Shown one piece after another: positions 7,874-15,697 of a DNA stretch of 34,075 bases. Each line of letters begins with the position of its first letter. Within the stretch, counting starts at the first letter, position 1. The position numbers and the translations under genes were made by a program. Source of the DNA: Shewanella profunda (lineage in GTDB: Bacteria > Pseudomonadota > Gammaproteobacteria > Enterobacterales > Shewanellaceae); NCBI RefSeq assembly GCF_023283765.1, contig NZ_JAKILG010000049.1, forward strand, positions 1-34,075, written 5' to 3'. The notes below the pieces were generated by a model, which saw nothing but the letters and a program-made list of their open reading frames with translations, ran no database searches and was not told the DNA's origin.

Positions 7874-8035
7874 CGCAAGAAAATGCGCTATCAAGCTAAA
7901 AAAAGTGAAAAAAGGGGCTTAACAAAGCGCAGACCTGTGGTAGCCTAGGTCTGTGGAGAGCCAGCTGCTCCAAGCCCTTGGCGCAACTGGCTTTGAGCTG
8001 TATCCAGTTTTATTTCTTTGGTTTTCGAACTCAGC
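7874..8035. other. Spacer lon-hupB with hairpins
   Basis: A 7-bp inverted repeat (CAGACCT ... AGGTCTG) lies at about 7931-7953, and a longer imperfect hairpin (GCCAG ... CTGGC) at about 7961-7993. Neither has a strong T tract, so a lon terminator is not certain. No gene seen. Confidence 0.4.
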
Positions 8036-8064
8036 TTGAACTTTGAATTCAAGCTTGTTATAAA
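8036..8064 (+). promoter_or_regulatory. Predicted promoter of hupB
   Basis: TTGAAC (8036-8041) and TATAAA (8059-8064) are separated by 17 bp, giving a leader of about 60 nt. Confidence 0.65.
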
Positions 8065-8132
8065 AGCCTCCGCAGACCGCTCTAGAGACGGATTTGGTTG
8101 CGGCGCAAAAAAATTACATTCAAGGGGATGAC

Positions 8133-8405
8133 ATGAACAAATCTGAACTAATCGAGAAAATTGCTTCTGGTGCTGATATTTCTAAAGCCGCTGCTGGCCG
8201 TGCACTGGATTCTTTTATCGCTGCAGTGACCGAAGGTCTGAAAGAAGGTGATAAAATTTCTCTTGTTGGTTTTGGTACTTTTGAAGTGCGTGAGCGCGCT
8301 GAGCGTACTGGTCGCAACCCACAAACGGGTGAAGAAATCAAAATCGCAGCAGCAAAAATTCCTGCATTTAAAGCAGGTAAAGCTCTGAAAGACGCTGTCA
8401 ATTAA
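8133..8405 (+). CDS. hupB: DNA-binding protein HU-beta
   Basis: A small basic nucleoid protein that bends DNA non-specifically; it acts as a dimer. It has 90 residues, exactly the usual length. It shows the HU signature GFGTFEVRERAERTGRNPQT, including the DNA-intercalating arm with RNPQTG. The frame is open upstream to a TTG at 8094, but the ATG at 8133 has AAGGGGAT before it and gives the standard N-terminus MNKSELIEKIA. It has a promoter and a terminator of its own. Its position between lon and ppiD is the same as in E. coli. Confidence 0.98.
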   Translation: MNKSELIEKIASGADISKAAAGRALDSFIAAVTEGLKEGDKISLVGFGTFEVRERAERTGRNPQTGEEIKIAAAKIPAFKAGKALKDAVN

Positions 8406-8445
8406 TTTTTGATATCGTAGCCTTTGTAAGGCGTTCGTAATATAC

Positions 8446-8470
8446 AAGCACTGTTTAATCAGTGCTTTTT
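8446..8470 (+). terminator. Terminator of hupB
   Basis: The 8-bp stem AAGCACTG/CAGTGCTT (8446-8453 with 8460-8467) has a 6-nt loop and is followed by T residues. The flanking TTCGTAA and TTACGAA extend the pairing. Confidence 0.88.
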
Positions 8471-8475
8471 ACGAA

Positions 8476-8604
8476 TTGAAAGTAATGGATTTTGAAGGTT
8501 ATTTTCTACCATTACTCGGGGTTTTAGCACTTACCTGTGGTAGCGTCTGAATCATCCCCATAAATTACAGAAAGGCGCATCTCAACCTGATGCGCCTTTT
8601 TATT
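8476..8604 (+). other. Structured segment ending in a second strong terminator, just upstream of ppiD
   Basis: The segment has an 8-bp inverted repeat (AGTAATGG 8481-8488, CCATTACT 8509-8516), then CGGGG (8517-8521) able to pair with CCCC (8556-8559). It ends with an 11-bp terminator hairpin (8571-8581 with 8589-8599, loop of 7) and a T-rich tract. It may be a small RNA gene or an attenuated leader of ppiD. No known family is recognised. Confidence 0.3.
8571..8604 (+). terminator. Intrinsic terminator 30 nt before ppiD
   Basis: Stem AAAGGCGCATC/GATGCGCCTTT, 11 bp, loop TCAACCT, then TTTATTTT. It is a strong terminator. It is not needed for hupB, which already has one. Confidence 0.88.
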
Positions 8605-8632
8605 TTGTTAATCGCAACAAGCGAGAAATCTG

Positions 8633-10492
8633 ATGTTAGAGAAGATCCGCGACGGTTCGCAAGGCGTGATTGCTAAAAGCATTCTCGTACTTGTGATTTT
8701 ATCTTTTGCATTTGCAGGTGTGAGTAGTTATTTAGGCTCAACTACTGACGTACCCGCAGCAGAAGTCAACGGTGACAAGATCACTAAAGCCGAGTTAGAG
8801 CAAGCGTATCAGAGTGAACGCTCTCGTATGGAGCAACAACTGGGTGAGATGTTTGCTGCGTTATCTGCTGACGAAAGATACCTAGAAAGTATAAAGCAGA
8901 GCGTATTAGAGCGTTTAGTTGCCGATAAACTTATCGACCAAGCGGCAACCGCAATGGGCCTTAGAGTTTCTGATGAGCAAATTATTGCTGCCATAAAATT
9001 AGAACCAGCGTTTCAAACCGATGGCAAGTTTGATAATGAGCGTTATCAAGCGATTTTGCGTCAGTTAGGTTACCAACCGCAAGGCTTTAGAAATATGATG
9101 CGTGTTGATATGACACGTCGTCAGTTAACTGCCGCCCTTGTGGGTACTGAATTTGTGTTACCAGGCGAAGCTAAGCAACTGGCTGAGCTACAAGGCCAAA
9201 CTCGCGATATTCGTTACTTAGTGGTGGATTCTGCACCATTTTTAGCGAATGCGACTGTGACCGATGAACAAGTGAAAAATTACTACGATGCGAACCAAGG
9301 GCAATTTATGAGCCCAGAAAAGGTAAGCCTAGAGTATGTTGAGCTAAACGCCGCCGACTTTGCTAAAAATAGCCCAGTTACCGACGAAGAGGCACAAGCT
9401 TACTATGATGAACATAAAACTCAATATGTGGCTAGCGAGAAGCGTTTAGCAGCCCACATCCTCATTAATTCAGATCACGACGATGCTGCAGCCAAAGCTA
9501 CCGATTTAGCCAAGCAATTGGATAATGGTGCCGATTTTGCGGAACTTGCTAAAGCTAATTCCGACGATAGGTTAAGTGCAGAGCAGGGTGGAAAACTGGA
9601 GTGGTTTGAGCCCGGTGTGATGGAACCTACCTTTGATGCGGCTTTATTCGCACTCAATAAAGGTGAGCATTCTGCGGTTGTTAAAACAGGCTTTGGTTAC
9701 CATATTATCAAATTACTGGATATACAGGCTGGCGCGACAGTGCCATTTGCCGATGTCAAAGCCAAAATTGTAGCTCAGTTGCAGGATAAGAAAGCGGTGG
9801 ATCAGTTCTACAGTCTGCAAAGTAAGTTAGCGGATACCAGCTATGAAGTTCCTGACACTTTAGCTGAAACTGCAAAAGTTGTTGGTGTGCCAGTTAAAAC
9901 CACGCCTCTATTCTCGCGCGATGATGCACCTGAGGGGCTCAATAAACCTGATTTTGTGAAGGCCGCTTTCTCCGATACTGTTAAGTTAAAAGGCTTAAAT
10001 AGTGAAGTGATTGAGCTTGAGCCTAATCATGTGGTGGTGGTTCGTGTTAAAGAACACCGTGATGCGGGGACTTTGCCATTGGACAAAGTCAGCACTGACA
10101 TTATTGACCGTTTGAAGCAAGAGCAAGCAAATGATGCTGCCCGTGTTAAGGCACAAGAATTAGTGGCACAAGTACAAGCACATGCCGCTGATGTAGCCTT
10201 AATCACCAAAGTAAAACTTGGTCGTGGTGAGCAAGAGATCGATACTGCCATTGTGGGTAAGGCTTTCCAAATGCCAACTCCAAGTGCGGCTCCTGTGGTT
10301 GAGACTGTTGGCCTTGCTAATGGCTATGCTGTGATTGCATTAGATAAAGTAAATGCTGCAGAGTCTGTAAGCGATGAACTCGTTAATGCACTTCAACAAC
10401 GTTTAAATGCACAATACAGTGAAGCGGATTACCGTGGCTTGATTGAGTCATTAAAAGCGAATGCCAAGGTACTTTATCCCGTTGAAGGTTGA
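8633..10492 (+). CDS. ppiD: PpiD, inner-membrane-anchored periplasmic chaperone (SurA/PpiD family)
   Basis: Assists folding of proteins emerging from the Sec translocon on the periplasmic side. It has 619 residues, near the E. coli 623. A short cytoplasmic N-terminus precedes one membrane segment (about residues 14-35, ILVLVILSFAFAGV). A SurA-N-like chaperone region follows, then a single parvulin domain (about 265-365, from AAHILI to GFGYHIIKLLD), and a second rotamase-like C-terminal region. The ribosome binding site is moderate (GCGAGAAA). The last gene of the tig-to-ppiD block. Confidence 0.96.
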   Translation: MLEKIRDGSQGVIAKSILVLVILSFAFAGVSSYLGSTTDVPAAEVNGDKITKAELEQAYQSERSRMEQQLGEMFAALSADERYLESIKQSVLERLVADKLIDQAATAMGLRVSDEQIIAAIKLEPAFQTDGKFDNERYQAILRQLGYQPQGFRNMMRVDMTRRQLTAALVGTEFVLPGEAKQLAELQGQTRDIRYLVVDSAPFLANATVTDEQVKNYYDANQGQFMSPEKVSLEYVELNAADFAKNSPVTDEEAQAYYDEHKTQYVASEKRLAAHILINSDHDDAAAKATDLAKQLDNGADFAELAKANSDDRLSAEQGGKLEWFEPGVMEPTFDAALFALNKGEHSAVVKTGFGYHIIKLLDIQAGATVPFADVKAKIVAQLQDKKAVDQFYSLQSKLADTSYEVPDTLAETAKVVGVPVKTTPLFSRDDAPEGLNKPDFVKAAFSDTVKLKGLNSEVIELEPNHVVVVRVKEHRDAGTLPLDKVSTDIIDRLKQEQANDAARVKAQELVAQVQAHAADVALITKVKLGRGEQEIDTAIVGKAFQMPTPSAAPVVETVGLANGYAVIALDKVNAAESVSDELVNALQQRLNAQYSEADYRGLIESLKANAKVLYPVEG

Positions 10493-10550
10493 TTGAAGTG
10501 AGGATATAGAGAGCTTACTTCTTATCCTCTTTATAAGGTCAAACTAAATA

Positions 10551-10586
10551 AAAAATGCCAAGAGAGATCTCTTGGCATTTTTGTTT
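10551..10586 (+). terminator. Terminator of ppiD, probably bidirectional
   Basis: The perfect 10-bp inverted repeat TGCCAAGAGA/TCTCTTGGCA (10556-10577) is flanked by an A tract on the left and a T tract on the right, between convergent ppiD and fabV. Confidence 0.9.
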
Positions 10587-10637
10587 TTGTCGTCGATGAG
10601 GTTTAAGGATATCTTTTACAGTATCTGGATCTGCGAT

Positions 10638-10667
10638 AAATAAAAACGCCACTAAAAAGTGGCGTTT
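10638..10667 (-). terminator. Terminator of fabV
   Basis: On the minus strand, the stem AAACGCCACT/AGTGGCGTTT (10-bp arms 10644-10653 and 10658-10667, 4-nt loop) is followed by TTATTTATCG. Confidence 0.85.
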
Positions 10668-10703
10668 AACGTTGTGATAAGCAGCAATGAGAATCGGAAT
10701 CGA

Positions 10704-11906
10704 TTAGAGTTCGATAACGTCAAACTCAACGTATGGGTTAACGTCGGCATCGTAATCAATCCCTTCGATACCAAAGCCAAATAACTTAATGAATTCTGCT
10801 TTGTATTCACGATAATCAGTCAATTCTGATAAGTTTTCTGTGGTCACTTGTGGCCACAAATTACGACAGTGTTGCTGAATATCTTCACGCAGTTCCCAAT
10901 CATCTAAACGTAAGCGATTGTCGCTGTCGGTTTCTGGCTTAGCACCATCGGCACGGAATAGACGCTCGCTGAACATACGGTAGATTTGCTCCATACAACC
11001 TTCATGGAGACCTTCTTGACGCATTTTCTTGAATACCATAGCAATATACAGCGGCATTACAGGAATAGCGGAACTCGCTTGAGTAACGACGCTCTTAAGT
11101 ACAGCAACGTTAGCGCTGCCGCCTTTAGCCGATAACTGTTCATTTAAGGCTTTCGCTGCGCGATCTAAATCCATTTTGGCTTTGCCAAGGGCACCGTGCC
11201 AGTAAATTGGCCAAGTGAGTTCTGTACCTATGTAGCTGTAAGCAACGGTTTTGCAGCTATCAGCTAAAACGCCCGCTTCAGACAAGGCTTTGATCCACAG
11301 TTCCCAATCTTCGCCACCCATAACCGTTACAGTATCGGCAATTTCTTGCTCAGTGGCGGGCTCTACGGTCGCTTCGATAATGCAATCTTTATTGGTATCA
11401 ACCGCAGTCGCTGTATAAGTTTCACCAATTGGTTTTAATGCCGAACGAATGACTTCTCCTGAATCAGGTAATCTACGCACTGGTGATGCCAGTGAGTAAA
11501 CGACCATGTCGATTTCACCGAGATCTTGCTTGATAAGCTCGATAACTTTTTGCTTAGCTTCATGGCTAAAGGCATCGCAGTTAATGCTCTTAGAATATAA
11601 ACCTTCAGCTTTAGCAAATTTATCGAATGCGGCGGAGTTGTACCAACCCGCAGTGCCTGGTTTAGCTTCTGTGGCCGGTTTTTCGAAGAACACGCCAATA
11701 GTTGCAGCATCACTACCGAAGGCGGCTGCAATACGTGAAGAAAGACCATAGCCACTTGATGAACCCACCACTAACACCTTTTTAGGGCCGTTAGTGATTT
11801 TACCTTTGGCTTTGGTTAGGTTGATTTGTTCTTGAACGTTTGCTTCACAACCGACAGGGTGTGTAGTGGTACAAATAAATCCACGAATTTTTGGTTTGAT
11901 AATCAT
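10704..11906 (-). CDS. fabV: Enoyl-[acyl-carrier-protein] reductase FabV (NADH)
   Basis: Carries out the last reduction of each fatty-acid elongation cycle. This family replaces FabI in Vibrio, Shewanella and Pseudomonas relatives and is known for triclosan insensitivity. The start is placed at 11904-11906, giving 400 residues beginning MIIKPKIRGFICTTTHPVG, the standard FabV N-terminus; the frame is open 60 nt further up but without a ribosome binding site. Visible are the nucleotide-binding VLVVGSSSGYGLSSR (about 44-58), FFEKP, and the catalytic Y-x8-K (YWHGALGKAK). It lies 105 nt after sapF on the same strand. No other enoyl-ACP reductase is in the window. Confidence 0.95.
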   Translation of the reverse strand: MIIKPKIRGFICTTTHPVGCEANVQEQINLTKAKGKITNGPKKVLVVGSSSGYGLSSRIAAAFGSDAATIGVFFEKPATEAKPGTAGWYNSAAFDKFAKAEGLYSKSINCDAFSHEAKQKVIELIKQDLGEIDMVVYSLASPVRRLPDSGEVIRSALKPIGETYTATAVDTNKDCIIEATVEPATEQEIADTVTVMGGEDWELWIKALSEAGVLADSCKTVAYSYIGTELTWPIYWHGALGKAKMDLDRAAKALNEQLSAKGGSANVAVLKSVVTQASSAIPVMPLYIAMVFKKMRQEGLHEGCMEQIYRMFSERLFRADGAKPETDSDNRLRLDDWELREDIQQHCRNLWPQVTTENLSELTDYREYKAEFIKLFGFGIEGIDYDADVNPYVEFDVIEL

Positions 11907-12011
11907 GTTTAAGCTTCTTCTATCAAAATGACCAATAGGATAAATATTTCGGCGGGTAAATGGCATCTATTTTTAGCCAATTCGCCTGATTATTTAAGTG
12001 GTTGGAGCAGT

Positions 12012-12797
12012 TTAACGCTTGTGGACAAACAGGCTCTGCTCTTGGACTAGTCTTTGGGTGTATTCATGTTGTGGTGAGTTAAATATCTGTTCTGTAGGTG
12101 CTTTTTCAACCATCACACCCTTATGTAGTACCATAATTTTATCGCTAACATGGCGAATGATGTTGAGATTATGGGAAACGAAAATGTAAGACAAGCCGAG
12201 ATCTTTTTGTAGTCTTAAGAGTAAATTGAGAATTTGTGAACGTACAGAAAGATCCAATGCAGTCAAGGCTTCATCGGCGATGATGATCTTAGGATTTAGC
12301 ATTAAAGCCCTAGCAACGGCAACCCGTTGTTTTTGGCCTTCAGAGATCATATGCGGATAAAAATCCGAATGTTCGGGTAATAGGCCGACTTTTCTAAGAG
12401 TATCTACTACCTGATTATGGCGCTCTTTAGCCGAGAGTTGAGTATTAAAACGTAACGGTTCATCGAGCAATTGGCCAATGGTCAGACGTGGGTTTAGCGA
12501 AGTGTTAGGATCTTGGAAAATCATCCTAATCAAACGGCAGCGTTGTTTGATATCACGGCTATCTAAGGCTTCGCCCTCAAAGAAAATTTCACCACCACTA
12601 CGGGGTTCTGCGCCAACTAAGATCCGGGCGAGGGTACTTTTCCCCGAACCTGCTTCACCCACAATAGCTAAGGTTTCTCCGCGATTCAGCTCGAAGGACA
12701 CAGGCGCTAATGCATCGTTATATTGGCGTGAAAAGCCCTTATAACCCATGTCGTATCTTTTGTAGAGATCGTTAACTTTAAGCAGTGGGGTCGTCAT
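12012..12797 (-). CDS. sapF: SapF, ATP-binding protein of the Sap peptide ABC transporter
   Basis: One of two ATPases of the Sap importer of the dipeptide/oligopeptide class, tied in enterobacteria to antimicrobial-peptide resistance. It has 261 residues from the start MTTPLLKV at 12797, which overlaps sapD by 20 nt; the upstream extension to 12833 is disfavoured. Walker A is GEAGSGKS with Lys53, the signature is ISEGQKQR, and Walker B is IIIADEAL. The Walker A lysine is present here, unlike in SapD. Last gene of the sap operon. Confidence 0.92.
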   Translation of the reverse strand: MTTPLLKVNDLYKRYDMGYKGFSRQYNDALAPVSFELNRGETLAIVGEAGSGKSTLARILVGAEPRSGGEIFFEGEALDSRDIKQRCRLIRMIFQDPNTSLNPRLTIGQLLDEPLRFNTQLSAKERHNQVVDTLRKVGLLPEHSDFYPHMISEGQKQRVAVARALMLNPKIIIADEALTALDLSVRSQILNLLLRLQKDLGLSYIFVSHNLNIIRHVSDKIMVLHKGVMVEKAPTEQIFNSPQHEYTQRLVQEQSLFVHKR

Positions 12798-13785
12798 TTG
12801 TTGTTTCGCCGTGGTAAGGAAAATGACAGGCAAAATAGCGGTCTTTAAGGTGACTTAAATTAGGCTGATTTACACATTTCTTTTGTGCTTCAGGGCACCT
12901 AGGTCCTAAGCGACAACCAATTGGAAGATGCTGTAGTGCCGGAGCTGAACCTGGCAAAGTAGGCATAATTGCCTTATGGGCTTCAATACCTGAGTAGTCA
13001 GGCATGTTATCGAGCAGTGCTTTGGTATAAGGATGAAAGGGCTGAGCGATGAGATCTGCCGTTGGCCCAGACTCCATCACTTGCCCGCAATAGAGCACAG
13101 ATAAGTGATCGCACCACTGTGCTAGGGTTTCAAGTTCGTGGCTAATGATTAAAATCGATACATTCTGTAGCTGATTTAACTGTGACAATAAACGAAAAAT
13201 TTGTGCTTGAGTGCTGAGCTCCATAGAGTTCGTCGGCTCATCGGCAATTAACAACCGTGGCTGATTGGCAACAGCCATAGCGATCATCACCTTTTGGCAT
13301 TCGCCTTCGGATAGTTCCCATGCATAGCTAGACATGACTTTCTGTGGATGTTTGATACCCACCTTATGGAGCCATTTTTGCGCGGTTAATCGTGCATGTT
13401 TACGGCGTTGCCAGAAATGGCTCTTAGGATTCTTTGGCATGGCTTGCATTAACTGGCTGCCGACGGTTTGCGCCGGATCAAGGCTGCCGGAAGGATCTTG
13501 GAAAATCATCGCCATATCCGACCCCATAAGATTACGACGCTCTTTAGAGGTCATGGCCATCAGATTATTACCATCCCACATCATGCGATCGGCTGTGATA
13601 GTCCAGTTCGGCCCTGGAATGCCAAGAATAGCCCTTGCGAGAAGACTTCGGCCCGAACCGGATTCACCCACTAACCCATGGATTTCACCTGCATTAAGGG
13701 TCAAGCTGACTTTTTCGAGTGCCCGCACTCTACCATGGGGCGTATCGAGTTCAATCGTGAGATTTCGTACGTCGAGTAAAGGCAT
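12778..13785 (-). CDS. sapD: SapD, ATP-binding protein of the Sap peptide ABC transporter, with altered Walker A
   Basis: Partner ATPase of SapF, 335 residues. It ends with the OppD-type C-terminal domain: GCRLGPRCP and three further Cys form the four-cysteine motif linked to an iron-sulfur site in DppD/OppD relatives. The signature LSEGECQKVMIA and Walker B LLIADEPTNSM are intact. The Walker A reads GESGSGRS: the codon at 13648-13650 gives Arg46 where the family, including E. coli SapD, has the ATP-binding Lys. The gene starts 3 nt after sapC and overlaps sapF, so it is translated within the operon. Identification is firm; its ATPase competence is in doubt. Confidence 0.94.
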   Translation of the reverse strand: MPLLDVRNLTIELDTPHGRVRALEKVSLTLNAGEIHGLVGESGSGRSLLARAILGIPGPNWTITADRMMWDGNNLMAMTSKERRNLMGSDMAMIFQDPSGSLDPAQTVGSQLMQAMPKNPKSHFWQRRKHARLTAQKWLHKVGIKHPQKVMSSYAWELSEGECQKVMIAMAVANQPRLLIADEPTNSMELSTQAQIFRLLSQLNQLQNVSILIISHELETLAQWCDHLSVLYCGQVMESGPTADLIAQPFHPYTKALLDNMPDYSGIEAHKAIMPTLPGSAPALQHLPIGCRLGPRCPEAQKKCVNQPNLSHLKDRYFACHFPYHGETTNDDPTA

Positions 13786-13788
13786 AAG

Positions 13789-14679
13789 TTAGTTTCTGAT
13801 GGGCGCAAGCGCCGACCGTAGGCCATCGCCAACCAAGTTAATGGCTAGCACACTAAAAAGAATTGCTAACCCTGGAATAGTCACTGTCCAAGGGGCGGTC
13901 AATAAATTATCTACGCCCTGTGCCACCATAGCGCCCCATTCTGGGCTTGGTGCCTGTGCGCCTAAACTCAAAAAACCGAGGGCTGCGATATCTAAAATTG
14001 CAGCAGAAATGGCTAAGGTAGTTTGAATTATCACTACCTCCCATACGTTTGGCATAATGACATACCAAAAAATTTGTATAGAGTTAGCACCATCTAAACG
14101 CGCCGCGGTAACGTATTCTTTTTGCAATTCTTCATGTACGGATTGATGAATGGAACGCACAAATTGAGGGGTGAGCGCGATACCCACGGCCCAAAAGACG
14201 TTATCAAGCCCAGGCCCCATCACGGCAACGACTAAAATCGCCATTAATAGTGAAGGGATCGACAACAGCGCATCGAGCAAGTGAGCGAGAATACTGGATT
14301 TTATGCCGCGCATCATACCGGATAATGAGCCGATAATAAAACCCGTGAATAGTGCTGTTGCTACGATCAAAAGGGCCATACCAAAGGTTAAATGGGCTCC
14401 ATGGAGTAAGCGGCTAAAGATATCGCGTCCGAGATCGTCCGTCCCTAAAAAATGTGCAACAGTGCCGGAGGGATCCCATGAAGGCGGTAACAATAATGCT
14501 CTCGGATCCTGAGTTTCAGGAGCGAATGGCGCAATCATAGGTCCAAAAATGGTGAGTAACAGTAAGAATCCAATCGTCCACAAGCCTGCGAGGGCAAAGG
14601 GATTCGCCGAAAAATTTTGCCATACCCGCATCATAGGGGAGGCGATTTGATCTTCCTGATAAATTTTAACTGGTGGCAT
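13789..14679 (-). CDS. sapC: SapC, permease of the Sap peptide ABC transporter
   Basis: Inner-membrane permease, 296 residues, E. coli length. The N-terminal soluble part precedes about six membrane segments. The cytoplasmic ATPase-contact (EAA) loop is seen around EYVTAARLDGANSIQIF. A conserved LGTDDLGRDIFSRLL typical of the DppC/OppC class lies in the first periplasmic region. It overlaps the end of sapB by 14 nt. Confidence 0.95.
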   Translation of the reverse strand: MPPVKIYQEDQIASPMMRVWQNFSANPFALAGLWTIGFLLLLTIFGPMIAPFAPETQDPRALLLPPSWDPSGTVAHFLGTDDLGRDIFSRLLHGAHLTFGMALLIVATALFTGFIIGSLSGMMRGIKSSILAHLLDALLSIPSLLMAILVVAVMGPGLDNVFWAVGIALTPQFVRSIHQSVHEELQKEYVTAARLDGANSIQIFWYVIMPNVWEVVIIQTTLAISAAILDIAALGFLSLGAQAPSPEWGAMVAQGVDNLLTAPWTVTIPGLAILFSVLAINLVGDGLRSALAPIRN

Positions 14680-15697
14680 AAAGTTCTTTTCTGCTCAGTG
14701 GATTGAAGACGGTATGCAGCACTTCAATCAAGATACTTAAAAAGATGATCAACAGGGCCACGGCCAGAATACCACCTTGAATAACAGTATAATCCCGTTG
14801 ATAAATTCCTGACACTAACCATGAGCCTACGCCCGGCCAAGAGAAAATCATTTCGACTACAATCGCATAACTGGCAAAAGAGCCAAGCATCAAACCTAAG
14901 TGTTTAAGCACAGGGATCAGCGCATTAGGTAATGCGTGGCGTAGAATGATGGTGCCAGTATGCATGCCCCTGGCCTCAGCAGCACGGATAAAGGTTTGAT
15001 TCATCACGTTCACCATCGCCGAGCGCGTACTGCGAACGACAACGGTAAAGGGTAATACCGCAAGCGTAGTCGCGGGCAAAATAATATGCAGTAATGCGTC
15101 TTTAAAGGCTGACATGCCGTATTCAGATTCTGACAGTAACGTATCAATTAGCATAAAACCTGTGATGGGTTTTATTTCATATAGCAAATTGAGTTGTCCT
15201 GAAATCGGTAACCATCCGAGATCGACCCCAAACCAGAGGGATAAATAGAGACCTAACCAAAAAACGGGCACAGAGTAGCCTGTTAAGGTGATTGCCATAA
15301 TCGTATTTTGGGTAAGTTTATGTTGACTCTGAGACGCCAATACACCTAATGGCACACCTAAGCCAATGGCGATAATGGCCGCCATCACGGCGAGCTCAAA
15401 TGACGCGGGTAGTACAGCACTTAATTCTTCAGCGACACTCTGATGTGAGGTGACAGATACCCCTAAATTACCGCTCAGCCTTTGTTCTAGATAGGCGATA
15501 AATTGCCAAGCTTGATTGTCGTTTAGTTGATAGTCTTGCTCAATTTTAATAGCTTGAATCGTTGTAGGTGCATGGATCCCTGTTAGCGCAAAACTTCGCT
15601 CAACGGGAAATAATCCGGTTGCACAAAAGAGCACTCCAATCATTACAAAGGAAGTTGCCAGAAAAAGATTGAGGCGCCGAAGCAGATATCGAAACAT
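14666..15697 (-). CDS. sapB: SapB, permease of the Sap peptide ABC transporter
   Basis: Inner-membrane permease of the DppB/OppB class, 343 residues from the ATG at 15695-15697. That ATG shares a base with the sapA stop (TGATG), which is typical of translational coupling; GGAGA precedes it. A TTG one codon upstream is possible. The N-terminal membrane anchor is followed by a periplasmic region and five further membrane segments, with the EAA loop at FIRAAEARGMHTGTIILRH and LPNALIPVLKHLGL. Confidence 0.94.
   Translation of the reverse strand: MFRYLLRRLNLFLATSFVMIGVLFCATGLFPVERSFALTGIHAPTTIQAIKIEQDYQLNDNQAWQFIAYLEQRLSGNLGVSVTSHQSVAEELSAVLPASFELAVMAAIIAIGLGVPLGVLASQSQHKLTQNTIMAITLTGYSVPVFWLGLYLSLWFGVDLGWLPISGQLNLLYEIKPITGFMLIDTLLSESEYGMSAFKDALLHIILPATTLAVLPFTVVVRSTRSAMVNVMNQTFIRAAEARGMHTGTIILRHALPNALIPVLKHLGLMLGSFASYAIVVEMIFSWPGVGSWLVSGIYQRDYTVIQGGILAVALLIIFLSILIEVLHTVFNPLSRKELYATS

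Noticed and set aside
7507..7878. Minus-strand reading frame of 123 codons within lon
   Set aside because: It is antisense to the conserved protease domain, has no recognisable motif or ribosome binding site, and is a codon-bias shadow.
8036..8132. hupB start at TTG 8094
   Set aside because: The ATG at 8133 has a good ribosome binding site and gives the standard 90-residue protein.
10500..10700. A small gene between ppiD and fabV
   Set aside because: The space is filled by two terminator hairpins; no start with a ribosome binding site was found.
13334..13792. Plus-strand reading frame of 152 codons opposite sapD
   Set aside because: Shadow of sapD with no family resemblance and no promoter.
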